A DNA stretch of 64,000 nucleotides from Nitrospinia bacterium (GTDB lineage: Bacteria > Nitrospinota > Nitrospinia > Nitrospinales > JAJDAT01): NCBI GenBank assembly GCA_029261715.1, contig JAJDAT010000049.1, positions 409,142 through 473,141 on the forward strand. Reading direction: 5' to 3'. Under the pieces are notes generated by a model that saw only the letters and a program-made list of their open reading frames with translations, was not told the DNA's origin and searched no databases. The first letter of the stretch is position 1. Every line of letters begins with the position of its first letter. The translations under genes were made by a program, and so were the position numbers. Shown here piece after piece: positions 16,839 to 26,315 of the stretch.

Positions 16839-18416
16839 TTAAGGATTCCAGCCGCTTCCTATTATAAATTCTTGCAATCGTGTATTGGACTTAGACATTG
16901 GATAAAGCCATTCTTTTAGCATAGATCGCGACCAAACTGATTCAGAATCAAGAGAAGAAAAACTGTATTTATATAAATCGATTTTGATATGAGTTGGAGG
17001 GCGTTTTGGAAAAGGATTTTTTTCAATCAAGCTAAGAGTATTTGGGTCGTTCTTGAGTAGTTTCCAGACAAGGTGAAGAGCCCAAGGTTCTCTCTCTGGT
17101 CGAGACATAGCGGCGAACCATAATTGCCAATCGAGGCGGTAATGATAGGGGGATATAAAAGGAAGTCGCCGCATCGGATCGCCTGGTTTTGCTTTAAATT
17201 CATAAGGTTTCCAAATTGTTTCCGTTGTAGGAATGAGGTCTGAAGTTCCTTTAAAAATTAACTCCCTACGTTCTCTGCCTACTGAACCAAAAGCTCCATA
17301 AGTATTTACCAAATGCAGTTTATTAAACGAGGCGTTCATTACTTGTCCTGGACCTAATAGGTTTTGGATCACTGAAACGCTCAAAAACCCAACTAAAATT
17401 GTGATTGCCCATGTAAGCGCATTTCCCAGTTTTTGGGGGTTGGCTTCTTCTGCGGCTTTTTCCGCTCCTTGTACTAAATTTTTAGGAAGAAAACTTTTTA
17501 AAAAACCATCATCAAAACAAGCGATCGTCGCTGTTATGGTTAACCAATTAAGAAAAGACAGGTTGCCGCTCAAGATTAATAAGGCTTGAAACGAAACTAG
17601 AAGCGCTCCAGCAAAATTGCGAGTCCAACGACGCGGACCAAAAATAAAAAATGGAACAATCAATTCTATAAAATGATTCCAAAGCGTTCCCAATTGATGG
17701 ATAGCTTTGGGCATGAAATGAAAGAGAGGAGATAGAAAGTTTGGGATAGGTTGAGTTTCATAATGGTACAAAAGACACGATAAATTTCTCCAGCAAGAAT
17801 CTCCTCTGATTTTTATTAATCCCGCTCCTAGATAAATCCGAAAGGTAAGCCATCGCAGAAGCCAAAAAATTAAAATTGGAGGCGCCGACTTTGGAAATGG
17901 TCGTGGGTCAAGGATAGGGCATAAAAAAATCGCTAGGAAACCTGTCTCAAGAAGTTGAATTTCCCAACCGTATCCATACCATAGTTGCCCTATATGGACG
18001 AACGATAGATATAAAAACCAAATAAAAAAGAGAATAAGGCCATTTGCGAAACCTATCGTCACCAGGAATGAAAGAGACACTCCTAACCATGCCATTATTT
18101 GTAGAAAACTATCTGATAGGTGAAACCAAAACAATGTTGGCCAAGAAATAAATGCGTCCAACTTATTTTGATTAACTTCTATTAGAGAATTTAAGAATAC
18201 ATTTGCGGGTAATAATCCTTGTTTACCAATAAGAGGGACGGATTGAAAAGCGGCAGTTAGAAAAGCAAAAAAATAGACTCCTCCCAAAGCTCTTAGAAAA
18301 ACAAAACGTACTAGCCAATATTCCGATTTTGTTTTTCCATTTTCTCCGAAAACATTTGTGAAAATATTCCAATAGGTTTTGAAGGGATTCACAGTTAAAT
18401 ACAAATGAAAATTCAA
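16839..18416 (-). CDS. Lipase maturation factor family membrane protein
   Basis: A 525-aa polytopic membrane protein matching the lipase maturation factor (LMF1/DUF1222) family. It has an N-terminal multi-TM region (about residues 30-340) with LRALGGVYFFAFLTA, PLIGKQGLLPA, WLLRWLTFRIYLGAGLIKIRG and CWRNLSCLLYHYETQPIPN, then a soluble C-terminal domain with NTYGAFGSVGRERRELIFKG, KPGDPMRRLPFISPYHYRLDWQLWFAA and YPMSKSN. Eukaryotic LMF1 helps lipases fold in the ER; the role of bacterial members is not established. Transcribed alone on the minus strand, divergent from the TpsB gene. Confidence 0.92.
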   Translation of the reverse strand: MNFHLYLTVNPFKTYWNIFTNVFGENGKTKSEYWLVRFVFLRALGGVYFFAFLTAAFQSVPLIGKQGLLPANVFLNSLIEVNQNKLDAFISWPTLFWFHLSDSFLQIMAWLGVSLSFLVTIGFANGLILFFIWFLYLSFVHIGQLWYGYGWEIQLLETGFLAIFLCPILDPRPFPKSAPPILIFWLLRWLTFRIYLGAGLIKIRGDSCWRNLSCLLYHYETQPIPNFLSPLFHFMPKAIHQLGTLWNHFIELIVPFFIFGPRRWTRNFAGALLVSFQALLILSGNLSFLNWLTITATIACFDDGFLKSFLPKNLVQGAEKAAEEANPQKLGNALTWAITILVGFLSVSVIQNLLGPGQVMNASFNKLHLVNTYGAFGSVGRERRELIFKGTSDLIPTTETIWKPYEFKAKPGDPMRRLPFISPYHYRLDWQLWFAAMSRPEREPWALHLVWKLLKNDPNTLSLIEKNPFPKRPPTHIKIDLYKYSFSSLDSESVWSRSMLKEWLYPMSKSNTRLQEFIIGSGWNP

Positions 18417-18496
18417 AATTAGTAAAAGGCCAATTATTTAATTAATTGATGACAATATAGAACAGAATAATACGCGATTTAAAAAAGAGAAAATTC

Positions 18497-18595
18497 ATGC
18501 CGTTATTAATTCTTATTTTTGTAATTGTTGTTCTCTGGACTTTTAGCTGTAAAAAGTTGATTTTTATCGCGTTATTAATTTTAAATTATGGTTAA
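18497..18595 (+). CDS. Possible 32-aa hydrophobic peptide
   Basis: A short frame, ATG to TAA, encoding MPLLILIFVIVVLWTFSCKK followed by another hydrophobic run (LIFIALLILNYG). It would be a small membrane peptide with two short helices split by CKK. The upstream AAAGAGA is a weak ribosome binding site. The region is very AT-rich, which by itself yields Leu/Ile/Phe-rich frames, so a chance frame is quite possible. Confidence 0.25.
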   Translation: MPLLILIFVIVVLWTFSCKKLIFIALLILNYG

Positions 18596-18683
18596 TTTGT
18601 TTAAATTTGTTGATATTTTTATGGGAGATGTTATTATGAGTCATCCAAATTAAAAAACACGAGTTTCACTCCCAGAATTCTAT

Positions 18684-20888
18684 ATGGATTCGGGACAAGC
18701 ATCCAAGAGTGTTCGATTTATGATTATTTCCAAAAGATTATTAGGCTTTGCCTTAGTTTTTATGGTTTTTGCGGGTTTGAGTTTCAAATATTTTTTATTT
18801 GCTAAGGCATTGAGGGAAGCTCAAGTAGCCCAAGTTAACTTTGAACGATTAAATAACCCAATTTCCACTTCAGTTGTTTTTTCTGAGGGACTCAAAAAAA
18901 CAGAACTCGAACAGGTTTCTACGGTTCATTACATAGTATCGCCAATTTCAGAATTTACTAAAAGTCTGAAAGATACAACCCAACTCGTCTTATCAAAGTT
19001 GGCTCATCAGGCGAAACGAAATCAAAAAAAGACACATTCTATTTTAGAAAGTAAGGAAGAAGTCGAAGCAGCTTTGAGCATCGAAGAAAAGACTCCTTCA
19101 GAGAATATAGACGAGACAAATGATAAGTTTTGGTTTTCTAAGTATGGAACTGGAATTATTCGGTATGTAATAGCCGCCTTGCCAAAGGTGATTAGTCAGA
19201 AGACTAATTTGTTGGACAATTCTAATGTTCAATTAGCGCAATCGAGTTCAGTTCCGATTGGAGAGTCGGGTTTATCACAAAAAACGCTACGTCAATCTCA
19301 ACCCAAACCTCTTATTCCTCCGGAATTTTCCAATGCGGATATAACAGTTATCGAGGATAGCCGAGAAATTATTGATCCGGGAGACGGGCCGTCATTTTTT
19401 GTAAATAAAATTGAGCTTGAAGGTAATACGCTTTTCGATACCAAAACTCTTGCTCCTATTGTCGATGTGGGAGAGGGTATAGACGCGACGTTAGGAATTT
19501 TAGCTTTATATGGACAAGAGGTAACCGCTTACTATTCTGCTAAAGGTTACATACTTACTCAAGCTTATATTCCTAATCAAAAAGTAGAAAATGGCGTTGT
19601 TAAAATGATAGTGCAGGAAGGATTTATTGATGAGGTAGAGGTTAAAGGCAATAAATATACCGATACCGAAAGTATCAAAAAACGGTTTTCTAGCGTTCAA
19701 TCGGAAAAAATAATGCAAGAGTCTACTCTAGAGAGAACCTTGCTTGAACTGAACGATGTTAGAGGAGTGCAAGCTCGCTCAACCTTGAAAAAAGGAAAAG
19801 TTCCCGGATCTTCCGATCTTGTGTTGGAGGTGGACGAAACTCGCCCATACTATTTCGGAATTGACGCGGATAACTTTGGATCTGAGTTCACAGGGCAAGC
19901 GCGGTTTGGGACGACTGCAATAGTAAATAATTTGTGGAAGTTTTCCGACGAAGTTTTTTTTAGAGCGGTCAAATCAGACGATGATCAGAATTTGTTTACC
20001 GGTTATTATCAAATACCGATAGATAGATCTGGAAGGTCTACTTTCAAGGTTGGATACACTTATTCGGACCAAGGGCTAGGAGCTAGTTTGATTCCCTTGA
20101 ATGCATTTGGGCGAACAAATATTCTTAACTTTGAAGTTGGTCAAAAAATTCTTCGAACCAGAAATTATCGTTTGGATTTAAGGGGTGGCTTTGAATATAA
20201 AAAATTCAGAAACTTTCAATTAGGAAGCACTTCTAGTAGCGATAATATTACGGATATTTATTTTGGCGCTTCAGGTAATTTCTCAGATAGCTTAAATGGG
20301 ACAAATTCCATTGATCTTAAAATCCAACAAGGTTTAGGTGGAACAGATTCGACTTCAGCTCATCCTTCGAGAACGAATGCGGACGCGACAACAACAGTCG
20401 CTACCTTTAATGTTACTAGGTTTCAAAACCCTGGATTTTGGGATAGTTTTTTAATTTTAAAATTGGGCGGTCAATTGTCTAGTGATAGAAACTTATCTCC
20501 TGGATTATTTGCTGCAGGCGGCTTTGGAACGGTAAGAGGCTTTCCTTTAGCTCAACTCTCAGGTGATTGGGGATATACCGCTTCAGCTGAATATGTAGTC
20601 CCTGTTCCCTTAGATTATTCTATAGGGGTTGGAGATTTGACTGTGAAGCAAGTTCTTTCTATTAACGGTTTTATAGAACATGGAAGAGTTTTTGCTATAA
20701 ATATTGAATCAGGAGAGAGAAACGATTCTATTACCGGTGTGGGAGGAGGAGCTCAACTAAACGTTCCTCTTGGTAAAGATGCGCCAACTTTGAACTTAGC
20801 TTTTAACTATGGTTACCCAATTGGGGGGCCAATACCTTCCGATGGAAGCTTTGGAACGGTTTATGTTAATGGGGGCGTAACCTATTAA
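18684..20888 (+). CDS. ShlB/FhaC-type two-partner secretion transporter (TpsB)
   Basis: A 734-aa outer-membrane protein of the TpsB (Omp85) family. An N-terminal hydrophobic segment (about residues 15-38) acts as the signal; ATG at 18720 is an alternative start. Then come about 190 low-complexity, Ser/Gln-rich residues that ordinary TpsB proteins lack. Two POTRA domains start near residue 234 (SFFVNKIELEGNTLF, AYIPNQKVENGVVKMIVQEG). The 16-strand barrel contains the family motif near RGFPLAQLSGDWGYTASAEY (VRGF box) and ends in an aromatic Tyr, as outer-membrane barrels do. No TpsA exoprotein gene is adjacent, so its cargo lies elsewhere or differs. Confidence 0.9.
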   Translation: MDSGQASKSVRFMIISKRLLGFALVFMVFAGLSFKYFLFAKALREAQVAQVNFERLNNPISTSVVFSEGLKKTELEQVSTVHYIVSPISEFTKSLKDTTQLVLSKLAHQAKRNQKKTHSILESKEEVEAALSIEEKTPSENIDETNDKFWFSKYGTGIIRYVIAALPKVISQKTNLLDNSNVQLAQSSSVPIGESGLSQKTLRQSQPKPLIPPEFSNADITVIEDSREIIDPGDGPSFFVNKIELEGNTLFDTKTLAPIVDVGEGIDATLGILALYGQEVTAYYSAKGYILTQAYIPNQKVENGVVKMIVQEGFIDEVEVKGNKYTDTESIKKRFSSVQSEKIMQESTLERTLLELNDVRGVQARSTLKKGKVPGSSDLVLEVDETRPYYFGIDADNFGSEFTGQARFGTTAIVNNLWKFSDEVFFRAVKSDDDQNLFTGYYQIPIDRSGRSTFKVGYTYSDQGLGASLIPLNAFGRTNILNFEVGQKILRTRNYRLDLRGGFEYKKFRNFQLGSTSSSDNITDIYFGASGNFSDSLNGTNSIDLKIQQGLGGTDSTSAHPSRTNADATTTVATFNVTRFQNPGFWDSFLILKLGGQLSSDRNLSPGLFAAGGFGTVRGFPLAQLSGDWGYTASAEYVVPVPLDYSIGVGDLTVKQVLSINGFIEHGRVFAINIESGERNDSITGVGGGAQLNVPLGKDAPTLNLAFNYGYPIGGPIPSDGSFGTVYVNGGVTY

Positions 20889-20936
20889 AATATTTAACTT
20901 GATTTCCTTTTGATGAATATTTGTTTAAAGGAAGAT

Positions 20937-22028
20937 TTACAAATCAAAAAATTGATCCAGCTTTTTATCGCTTCGCGGTAGTTTCCCCGTTACAGTTTCC
21001 CAAACTTCTTTTGTTTCCATACACAAATAAACACCCATATTTTCGGCCCGTTCCCTTATATGATTTCGAATTGTGTCGTAGGCTTTGTTTCTGATTGGGC
21101 GTAAATATCTAAATTTTCCGTCTTCACTAGGGACATGTTCGCTATTAAATAAAATAGTTTCAGGATGTCTCTGTTTTATGACTTTCTTGAGATTGGAACG
21201 GTAGCGGAAACTCCCCAAGCTTATCCATTCGATATCTTCTATTCGTAAATTATTAAATAACGTGTCAGTTAATTCTTTGTAAGCTGTTTCCCAACCTGGA
21301 AATATAATGATTGGATCGAAGTGAAAACCAACCTTGAAGCCATTTTCCTGACATAGTTTAGCCGCTTTTATCCTAGCGTCCAAACTTGCCGTGCCTTTCT
21401 CTTCGGAGTCGACTATCTCAGCAGGATTTATGGACCATGAAATAACAACGTTTTTGGGATCATGTTTTAAAAGGTTATTTACGCACGCAGATTTTGTTTT
21501 TAATTCTAGTACGGCGTTTTTCTGTCGATTAAAGAACGGAACTAATAAGTCGGTATGAGGTATGACATCGTCAAGAGCTAAACTATCGGCTATTTCTCCT
21601 GTACCAACTCGAAATGTTCTTTCAGGATAAGTAGCGAACACCGTCTCGAGTTCCGATAATACGTCTTCTAGGTTTACAAAAGCTTGAAGTACGGGATTAT
21701 TTTCTAAAAAGTCTTGAAGAATGCAGTAGGAGCAATCATATATACAGTTTGACGTTAAATTGACAATGTAATAATTACAACACACCATCCCCGGGCTGAT
21801 TCCAGGGCATTTCTTAAGAAAAGATCCTTCGAACTTTGAGAGAAATAGAACCTTCTTTGAAGCTCCAAAAGGATCTGCTTTAGTCTCGTTGATTTCGTTG
21901 AGAACGGTTTTGCGGCAAGCATTTTTGGTTGTCGGAACTTCGGGGAATCGCTCAAGAACGCTTTTAGATAGAGCGTAATTTTCAGCGCCCTCTTCTATAT
22001 ATATTGCTTCAGGGGAAAAGGTAATCAA
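20937..22028 (-). CDS. Spore photoproduct lyase family (SPL-like) radical SAM protein
   Basis: A 363-aa radical SAM enzyme. The cluster motif is C95-x3-C99-x2-C102 (SNCIYDCSYC), preceded by CPGISPGMVCCNYYIVNLT and followed by CILQDFLENNP, the layout of spore photoproduct lyase and its non-sporulating relatives. A TIM-barrel continues with TGEIADSLALD, LELKTKSACVNNLL and VGFHFDPIIIFPGWETAY, all family hallmarks. True SplB repairs a thymine dimer in spores; this bacterium shows no sign of sporulation, so a different repair or modification role is likely. It converges with the TpsB gene with a 48-base gap. Confidence 0.88.
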   Translation of the reverse strand: MITFSPEAIYIEEGAENYALSKSVLERFPEVPTTKNACRKTVLNEINETKADPFGASKKVLFLSKFEGSFLKKCPGISPGMVCCNYYIVNLTSNCIYDCSYCILQDFLENNPVLQAFVNLEDVLSELETVFATYPERTFRVGTGEIADSLALDDVIPHTDLLVPFFNRQKNAVLELKTKSACVNNLLKHDPKNVVISWSINPAEIVDSEEKGTASLDARIKAAKLCQENGFKVGFHFDPIIIFPGWETAYKELTDTLFNNLRIEDIEWISLGSFRYRSNLKKVIKQRHPETILFNSEHVPSEDGKFRYLRPIRNKAYDTIRNHIRERAENMGVYLCMETKEVWETVTGKLPRSDKKLDQFFDL

Positions 22029-22223
22029 GGTATTATATTGGGTTGGTGGTGACTAGAGTTGTTAATTGGTAAATAATTTGAGATAATAATGTAGTAGATT
22101 GGTTGACCTATATTAGGTTGATTGCCAAAACACTTTTTCAACCGACACGTTTTTTCTTAGTATTATACATCCTTCCCAGAAAATTATTTCCAAATTTGTT
22201 TTAAACTTTCATCTCTTCGGCGT

Positions 22224-23345
22224 ATGGATAATAAATCCCCAATTTTAGAGCAAATAGGAGCTGGAAGATCTTCCAGCAGTAAAAAGAGCTTTTTGGCTGT
22301 TGCTCTTATGTTTTCTGTAAGTTTGAATATTTATTTTCTTTGGTTTGATAAAGACCAAACTTCAACGCTTAATGCAGAAGCGAGTTTACCTCAGGAAGTA
22401 AAACCTGTTGTACAAACTTTAGCGACTGAAAGTACGAATTCACCGTCAGAGGAAGTCTCAATTCCACCCAAAGAAAACTTTGAAGTTGCAAAAGCGTCTT
22501 TTGAGCCGGTTGAATCAGTCGAAGGTGGAACTGTTAAGGCGTTAAGTTTTAAAATAAAAAACTCATTGAATTATTCTTTATGTAAGATCATGTCGAAAGA
22601 AGATGGGTGTCGGCAATTAGCGGCTTACATTAGTAGATTGTTGACTTGGAATATAAATATCAACAAAGAGATGCGAAAAGGGGATTTGGTTCGAGTTATA
22701 TATGACTCATTAAACAACCAAGATAAGTTTCAGGTTTTAAAATTGAATTATCACAGCGCATTTCATGGACAAGTTTTTTCTTTTAGTTTTTATCATACCC
22801 CTGGGAAAAAATATGGAGGATATTTTGACAATAAAGGGCGGGAGATTGCCCCAAGAATAGTCGATATAGAGGCTCCGATAAGGGATTATATTGAGATAAC
22901 CTCTCTTCCTGGCGATTATCGCAAAGGCCGGTTTTCTGGGCATAGGGGAACAGATTTTAAAGCGGATGTTGGAACTCCCATATATTCAAGCTTTGAAGGT
23001 AAAGTAATTCGCAGAAATTGGAACACTCGAGTTAACGGTTATTGTTTAGAAATTGACCATCCTAGAAAAGGCGTTATTACGCGTTACCTGCATTTGAGTC
23101 GAGCTTTAGTCAAGCGAGGAGAATTTGTCAAACAAGGACAGAAGGTAGGAGAATCAGGCAATACGGGTAGAAGCTATGCGCCTCATTTACACTATGAAGT
23201 TCAGCAGAGAAGTGGTAAGAAGAAATTTATTCATCCTTTTAAATCTAAGACACATAAATTTGTTAAACAAGAAGTGCCCCCCGCCCGAAAAGATGAATTT
23301 TTAAAAACAGCGACAGGTTATGATTCTCTTTTTGAAGATAGTTGA
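22224..23345 (+). CDS. M23 family peptidoglycan endopeptidase
   Basis: A 373-aa inner-membrane-anchored or exported peptidase with one N-terminal TM segment (about residues 24-40), a Glu/Pro-rich linker, a regulatory or SH3-like region (about 110-230) and a C-terminal LytM/M23 domain. Zn ligands are visible: H240 and D244 in GHRGTDFKAD and H323 in HLHYEVQ, with H321 as the catalytic base. The GNTGRSYAPHLHYE segment is classic. It probably cleaves peptide cross-links, helping wall growth or division. The mtgA gene follows on the same strand after 207 bases. Confidence 0.92.
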   Translation: MDNKSPILEQIGAGRSSSSKKSFLAVALMFSVSLNIYFLWFDKDQTSTLNAEASLPQEVKPVVQTLATESTNSPSEEVSIPPKENFEVAKASFEPVESVEGGTVKALSFKIKNSLNYSLCKIMSKEDGCRQLAAYISRLLTWNININKEMRKGDLVRVIYDSLNNQDKFQVLKLNYHSAFHGQVFSFSFYHTPGKKYGGYFDNKGREIAPRIVDIEAPIRDYIEITSLPGDYRKGRFSGHRGTDFKADVGTPIYSSFEGKVIRRNWNTRVNGYCLEIDHPRKGVITRYLHLSRALVKRGEFVKQGQKVGESGNTGRSYAPHLHYEVQQRSGKKKFIHPFKSKTHKFVKQEVPPARKDEFLKTATGYDSLFEDS

Positions 23346-23552
23346 GAAATCTAAAATAGAATTAAAGTTTAAATCGCTGATTTTTAAAAAATAGTTAGTC
23401 CTCAAATCTTTTTAACGTTAATATTTAGAATCCTAGTAACTTTGTTTTGAAAAAGCCCAACAGGGTTGTTAGTTTCTGGTTCTTGAGTGTACTCTTTTTC
23501 TTTTATTTGCCACGTCGCTTGGCCAAACGTTTTTCACACATTCACCAATTCA

Positions 23553-24305
23553 ATGAGGCGATCTAAGGCAAAAAAGCGAAACCAAAAAGAAAAACGACCA
23601 ACTTTAAAACGCAGATTTTTATTTTGGTTTTTTAAGTTTGCCATCGTTCTTTTTTTGCTTAGTTTGATTCCAGTCGTTCTTTATCGATATGTTAATCCTC
23701 CAACAACTCCGTTGATGTGGATTAGATGGGCGGAAGTTGAAGGTTTTCAACCTTCTTCCGTAGTGATTGAAAATTGGGTTCCGCTGAAAGATGTTTCGGA
23801 TAATTTGATTAAAGCTGTTATCAGCGCTGAAGACGGTAAGTTTTTTAATCATGCTGGTTTTGATTGGAACGCTGTGGGCGATGCCTTCTGGCACAACCTG
23901 ACTTCTACTAGAAAACTTGGGGCTAGTACAATCAGTATGCAAACGGCCCGAAATGCGTTTTTATGGCAGAGTAGAACCTGGCTGAGAAAAATTTTGGAAG
24001 CATACTACACTGTTTTAATTGAAGCATTTTGGAGTAAAGCTCGAATTTTAGAAGTGTACTTAAATATAATAGAATGGGGTGAGGGAATTTTTGGTTGTTC
24101 TCAAGCGTCTCAATTTTATTTTTCACAGCCAGCAAAATCTCTCTCTGCCGAAAACTCTGCCTGGTTGGCTTCTATCCTTCCAAACCCACGAGTATGGTCG
24201 ATGAACCCGAAATCTAAAAAAATATTAAAGTCGAAAGTGAGAATCTTAAAAGGAATGAAAGTTGTCCGAATTCCCTCTTTATCTTCAGAAACGACTGCCA
24301 AGTGA
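23553..24305 (+). CDS. mtgA: Monofunctional biosynthetic peptidoglycan transglycosylase
   Basis: A 250-aa enzyme that polymerises lipid II into glycan strands. Start ATG at 23553 gives a basic cytosolic N-terminus followed by one TM helix (about residues 21-45); a GTG 66 bases upstream would add residues without family similarity. The GT51 domain has the catalytic Glu (E93) in AVISAEDGKFFNHAGFD, then GASTISMQTARNAFLW, ILEVYLNIIEWGEGIFG and SAWLASILPNPRVWS, matching MtgA motifs in order. There is no transpeptidase domain. Its stop overlaps the GTG of the next gene (GTGA), so the two are coupled. Confidence 0.94.
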   Translation: MRRSKAKKRNQKEKRPTLKRRFLFWFFKFAIVLFLLSLIPVVLYRYVNPPTTPLMWIRWAEVEGFQPSSVVIENWVPLKDVSDNLIKAVISAEDGKFFNHAGFDWNAVGDAFWHNLTSTRKLGASTISMQTARNAFLWQSRTWLRKILEAYYTVLIEAFWSKARILEVYLNIIEWGEGIFGCSQASQFYFSQPAKSLSAENSAWLASILPNPRVWSMNPKSKKILKSKVRILKGMKVVRIPSLSSETTAK

Positions 24306-25498
24306 TCCGTTTACAAATATCCAAAGGTCTTCAGAAAAAAATTAGAAGCGGATATCCATGGGTTTTTAAATATCAAGTTATTAATGGTCCACTAAAAGGG
24401 AGCGCTGGAGATTTAGGCGTTGTTTATGATTCGGATAATCGCTTTTTGGCCATAGGGTTAGTTGACCCCGAAGATGAAATTTGTTTCCGAGTTTTACAGC
24501 GAAAGACCCCAATAACAATTAACGAGAGTTTTTGGGAAGAGAGATTTAAAGAGGCTGTTTCAATTAGAGAACCGCTAAAAAATTTTCAAACTGATGGGTA
24601 TAGAGTATTAAACGGAGAAAATGACGGTTTTCCTGGATTGATTTTAGATCAGTATGGGGATGCAGGGGTTTTAAAAATTTATTCGACTGTTTGGATTCCT
24701 TACCTAAAAGTTTTGAGCAATGTAATCCAAAAACAACTTACTTTAAAACGCGTCGTAATTCGGTTGGCGAGAAAAATAACTTCAGTTTGTTCAAAACAAT
24801 TTTCCATTCGAGAGGGAGATTTATTGTTTGGGGAATCTTCAGAAACTTCGGTAAGGTTTCTTGAGAATGGACTAACTTTTGAAGCAGACATATTAGAGGG
24901 TCAAAAAACAGGATTTTATTTTGACCAAAGGGAGAATCGTGAAGCTATCCGAGAATTAGCTCTGGGAAAAACGACATTGAATGTTTTTTGTTATACAGGG
25001 GGGTTTTCTGTTTACGCGCTTGCAGGAAAATGTAAAAGCGTTTTAGAAATAGATTCAAACTCGTGGGCGTTGAAATCGGGAAGGAGAAACGTGGAGTTAA
25101 ATTTTTCAGATTCAAAAACAGTAAGTAATTTTTCTCAGAAAAAAGGCGACGCTTTTCAGGAATTAGAAAAATTAATAAAACAAAAACAAAGCTTCGATTT
25201 GGTGATTTTGGACCCACCTGCTTTTGCGCGTAACAAAAAGGAAAAACCTAGCGCCTTAAAAGCTTATTTGAAATTAGCCGAAATGGGAGCTTCTCTTGTA
25301 AAAAAAGACGGTGTTTTATTTGCGGCATCTTGCTCCGCCCCGGTACTTTCCGAAGAGTTTTTTGAAGTCGTGGATAGAGGAGTCAGAGCTGCAGGCTTTA
25401 AGTTTTTATCTTTTAAGCAATCTGGACACGCGCTTGATCACCCTATTAGTTTTAAAGAAGGGGCATATTTAAAAGGGATTTTTGGTAAAGTAATTTAG
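24302..25498 (+). CDS. Class I SAM-dependent rRNA methyltransferase, RlmI-like
   Basis: A 398-aa enzyme with an N-terminal PUA domain (QISKGLQKKIRSGYPWVFKYQV, about residues 1-75), an EEHEE-like linker, and a C-terminal Rossmann methyltransferase. Motifs: GQKTGFYFDQRENREAI, LNVFCYTGGFSVYAL (SAM site), VLEIDSNSWAL and FDLVILDPPAFARNKK. This set identifies the RlmI/YccW group, which makes m5C in 23S rRNA. It starts with GTG overlapping mtgA by 4 bases. The target site in this species is inferred from the family only. Confidence 0.9.
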   Translation: MIRLQISKGLQKKIRSGYPWVFKYQVINGPLKGSAGDLGVVYDSDNRFLAIGLVDPEDEICFRVLQRKTPITINESFWEERFKEAVSIREPLKNFQTDGYRVLNGENDGFPGLILDQYGDAGVLKIYSTVWIPYLKVLSNVIQKQLTLKRVVIRLARKITSVCSKQFSIREGDLLFGESSETSVRFLENGLTFEADILEGQKTGFYFDQRENREAIRELALGKTTLNVFCYTGGFSVYALAGKCKSVLEIDSNSWALKSGRRNVELNFSDSKTVSNFSQKKGDAFQELEKLIKQKQSFDLVILDPPAFARNKKEKPSALKAYLKLAEMGASLVKKDGVLFAASCSAPVLSEEFFEVVDRGVRAAGFKFLSFKQSGHALDHPISFKEGAYLKGIFGKVI

Positions 25499-25549
25499 TT
25501 AAAAAAAACCTCTAGTTTTCTGAATTTCATGCGTTGAATTTAGTTTAAA

Positions 25550-26143
25550 TCACTGACACCATAGTTTTACATTTTTTGCGCAGTCTTTTTCTGGGTTCAT
25601 GAATCGTGTGCTCTTGACGCATTCCTCGAAGTTTTTAATACCAGTTACCTCAGTTGCATAGGCGCACCAATTTTCTTCTTTTTTATCATTTGCAAAAGGT
25701 TGGTCCTGCCACAATGCCTTTTCGAAACAAATATTTGTGTTTGCTCGTTTATTTGATTTTCGGTTTTTCTTTTTACAATTAGAAAGAGATGCGTTTGCGG
25801 CGAAAGTTGGAAATTCCTGTCCGCAACTATAACCAGTAACGGCGTGGGTTGCGCCTCTTTGGTCTCCAATAGTATTGAGGAAGTTCTGATGGATTGCTCC
25901 GTATCCAACGTCTTCGCAGGTTTTTGCGACTTTGCACGAGTTCCCACACTTTTCAAGAGCGCACTTTTCCGCTTCGGCAGTAGATTTTTCATTAGCGCAA
26001 TATCCAAATTTTGACCCATTATCGTTCACGGCGATTGAAACCACAGCTCTAGCCGAAGCTGAAAAAATTAAGAAGAGTAGAGAAATAATTCCTGCGATGC
26101 CAATAATATGATGCTTGTTATTGGTTTCGTTAGAATAGGCCAT
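25550..26143 (-). CDS. Secreted Cys-rich DUF4189-like protein
   Basis: A 197-aa exported protein. The ATG at 26143 is chosen because AGGGGG lies 4 bases upstream; the frame extends 17 codons further without support. A hydrophobic signal or TM segment (about residues 14-34, ending SASARA) is followed by SIAVNDNGSKFGYCANEKST and AEAEKCALEKCGNSCKVAKT, which matches the DUF4189 pattern (paired Cys around a small domain). A second Cys-rich region lies near the C-terminus (NWCAYATEVTGIKNFEEC...NVKLWC). About 14 Cys suggest several disulfides in the periplasm. Function unknown. Confidence 0.75.
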   Translation of the reverse strand: MAYSNETNNKHHIIGIAGIISLLFLIFSASARAVVSIAVNDNGSKFGYCANEKSTAEAEKCALEKCGNSCKVAKTCEDVGYGAIHQNFLNTIGDQRGATHAVTGYSCGQEFPTFAANASLSNCKKKNRKSNKRANTNICFEKALWQDQPFANDKKEENWCAYATEVTGIKNFEECVKSTRFMNPEKDCAKNVKLWCQ

Positions 26144-26257
26144 GGTTCCCCCTGAAAAAATTAAAAGGCTTAGTTGAGATAGGAATATTCTCAATGATTT
26201 TAAACTATTTTTAACTTATTGTCTTTATTTGCGGTTTGAAAATGCAAAAAGTCTCTT

Positions 26258-26286
26258 TTGATTCTTTCCTAAAAAAGGGTAATAAT
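26258..26286 (+). promoter_or_regulatory. Predicted sigma70 promoter
   Basis: TTGATT at 26258-26263, a 17-base spacer, and AATAAT at 26281-26286, about 30 bases upstream of the TPR protein start. Spacing and position fit a promoter for that gene. Confidence 0.5.
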
Positions 26287-26315
26287 AGTTAAAAATTAAA
26301 TAGGAGTATTTTCGG

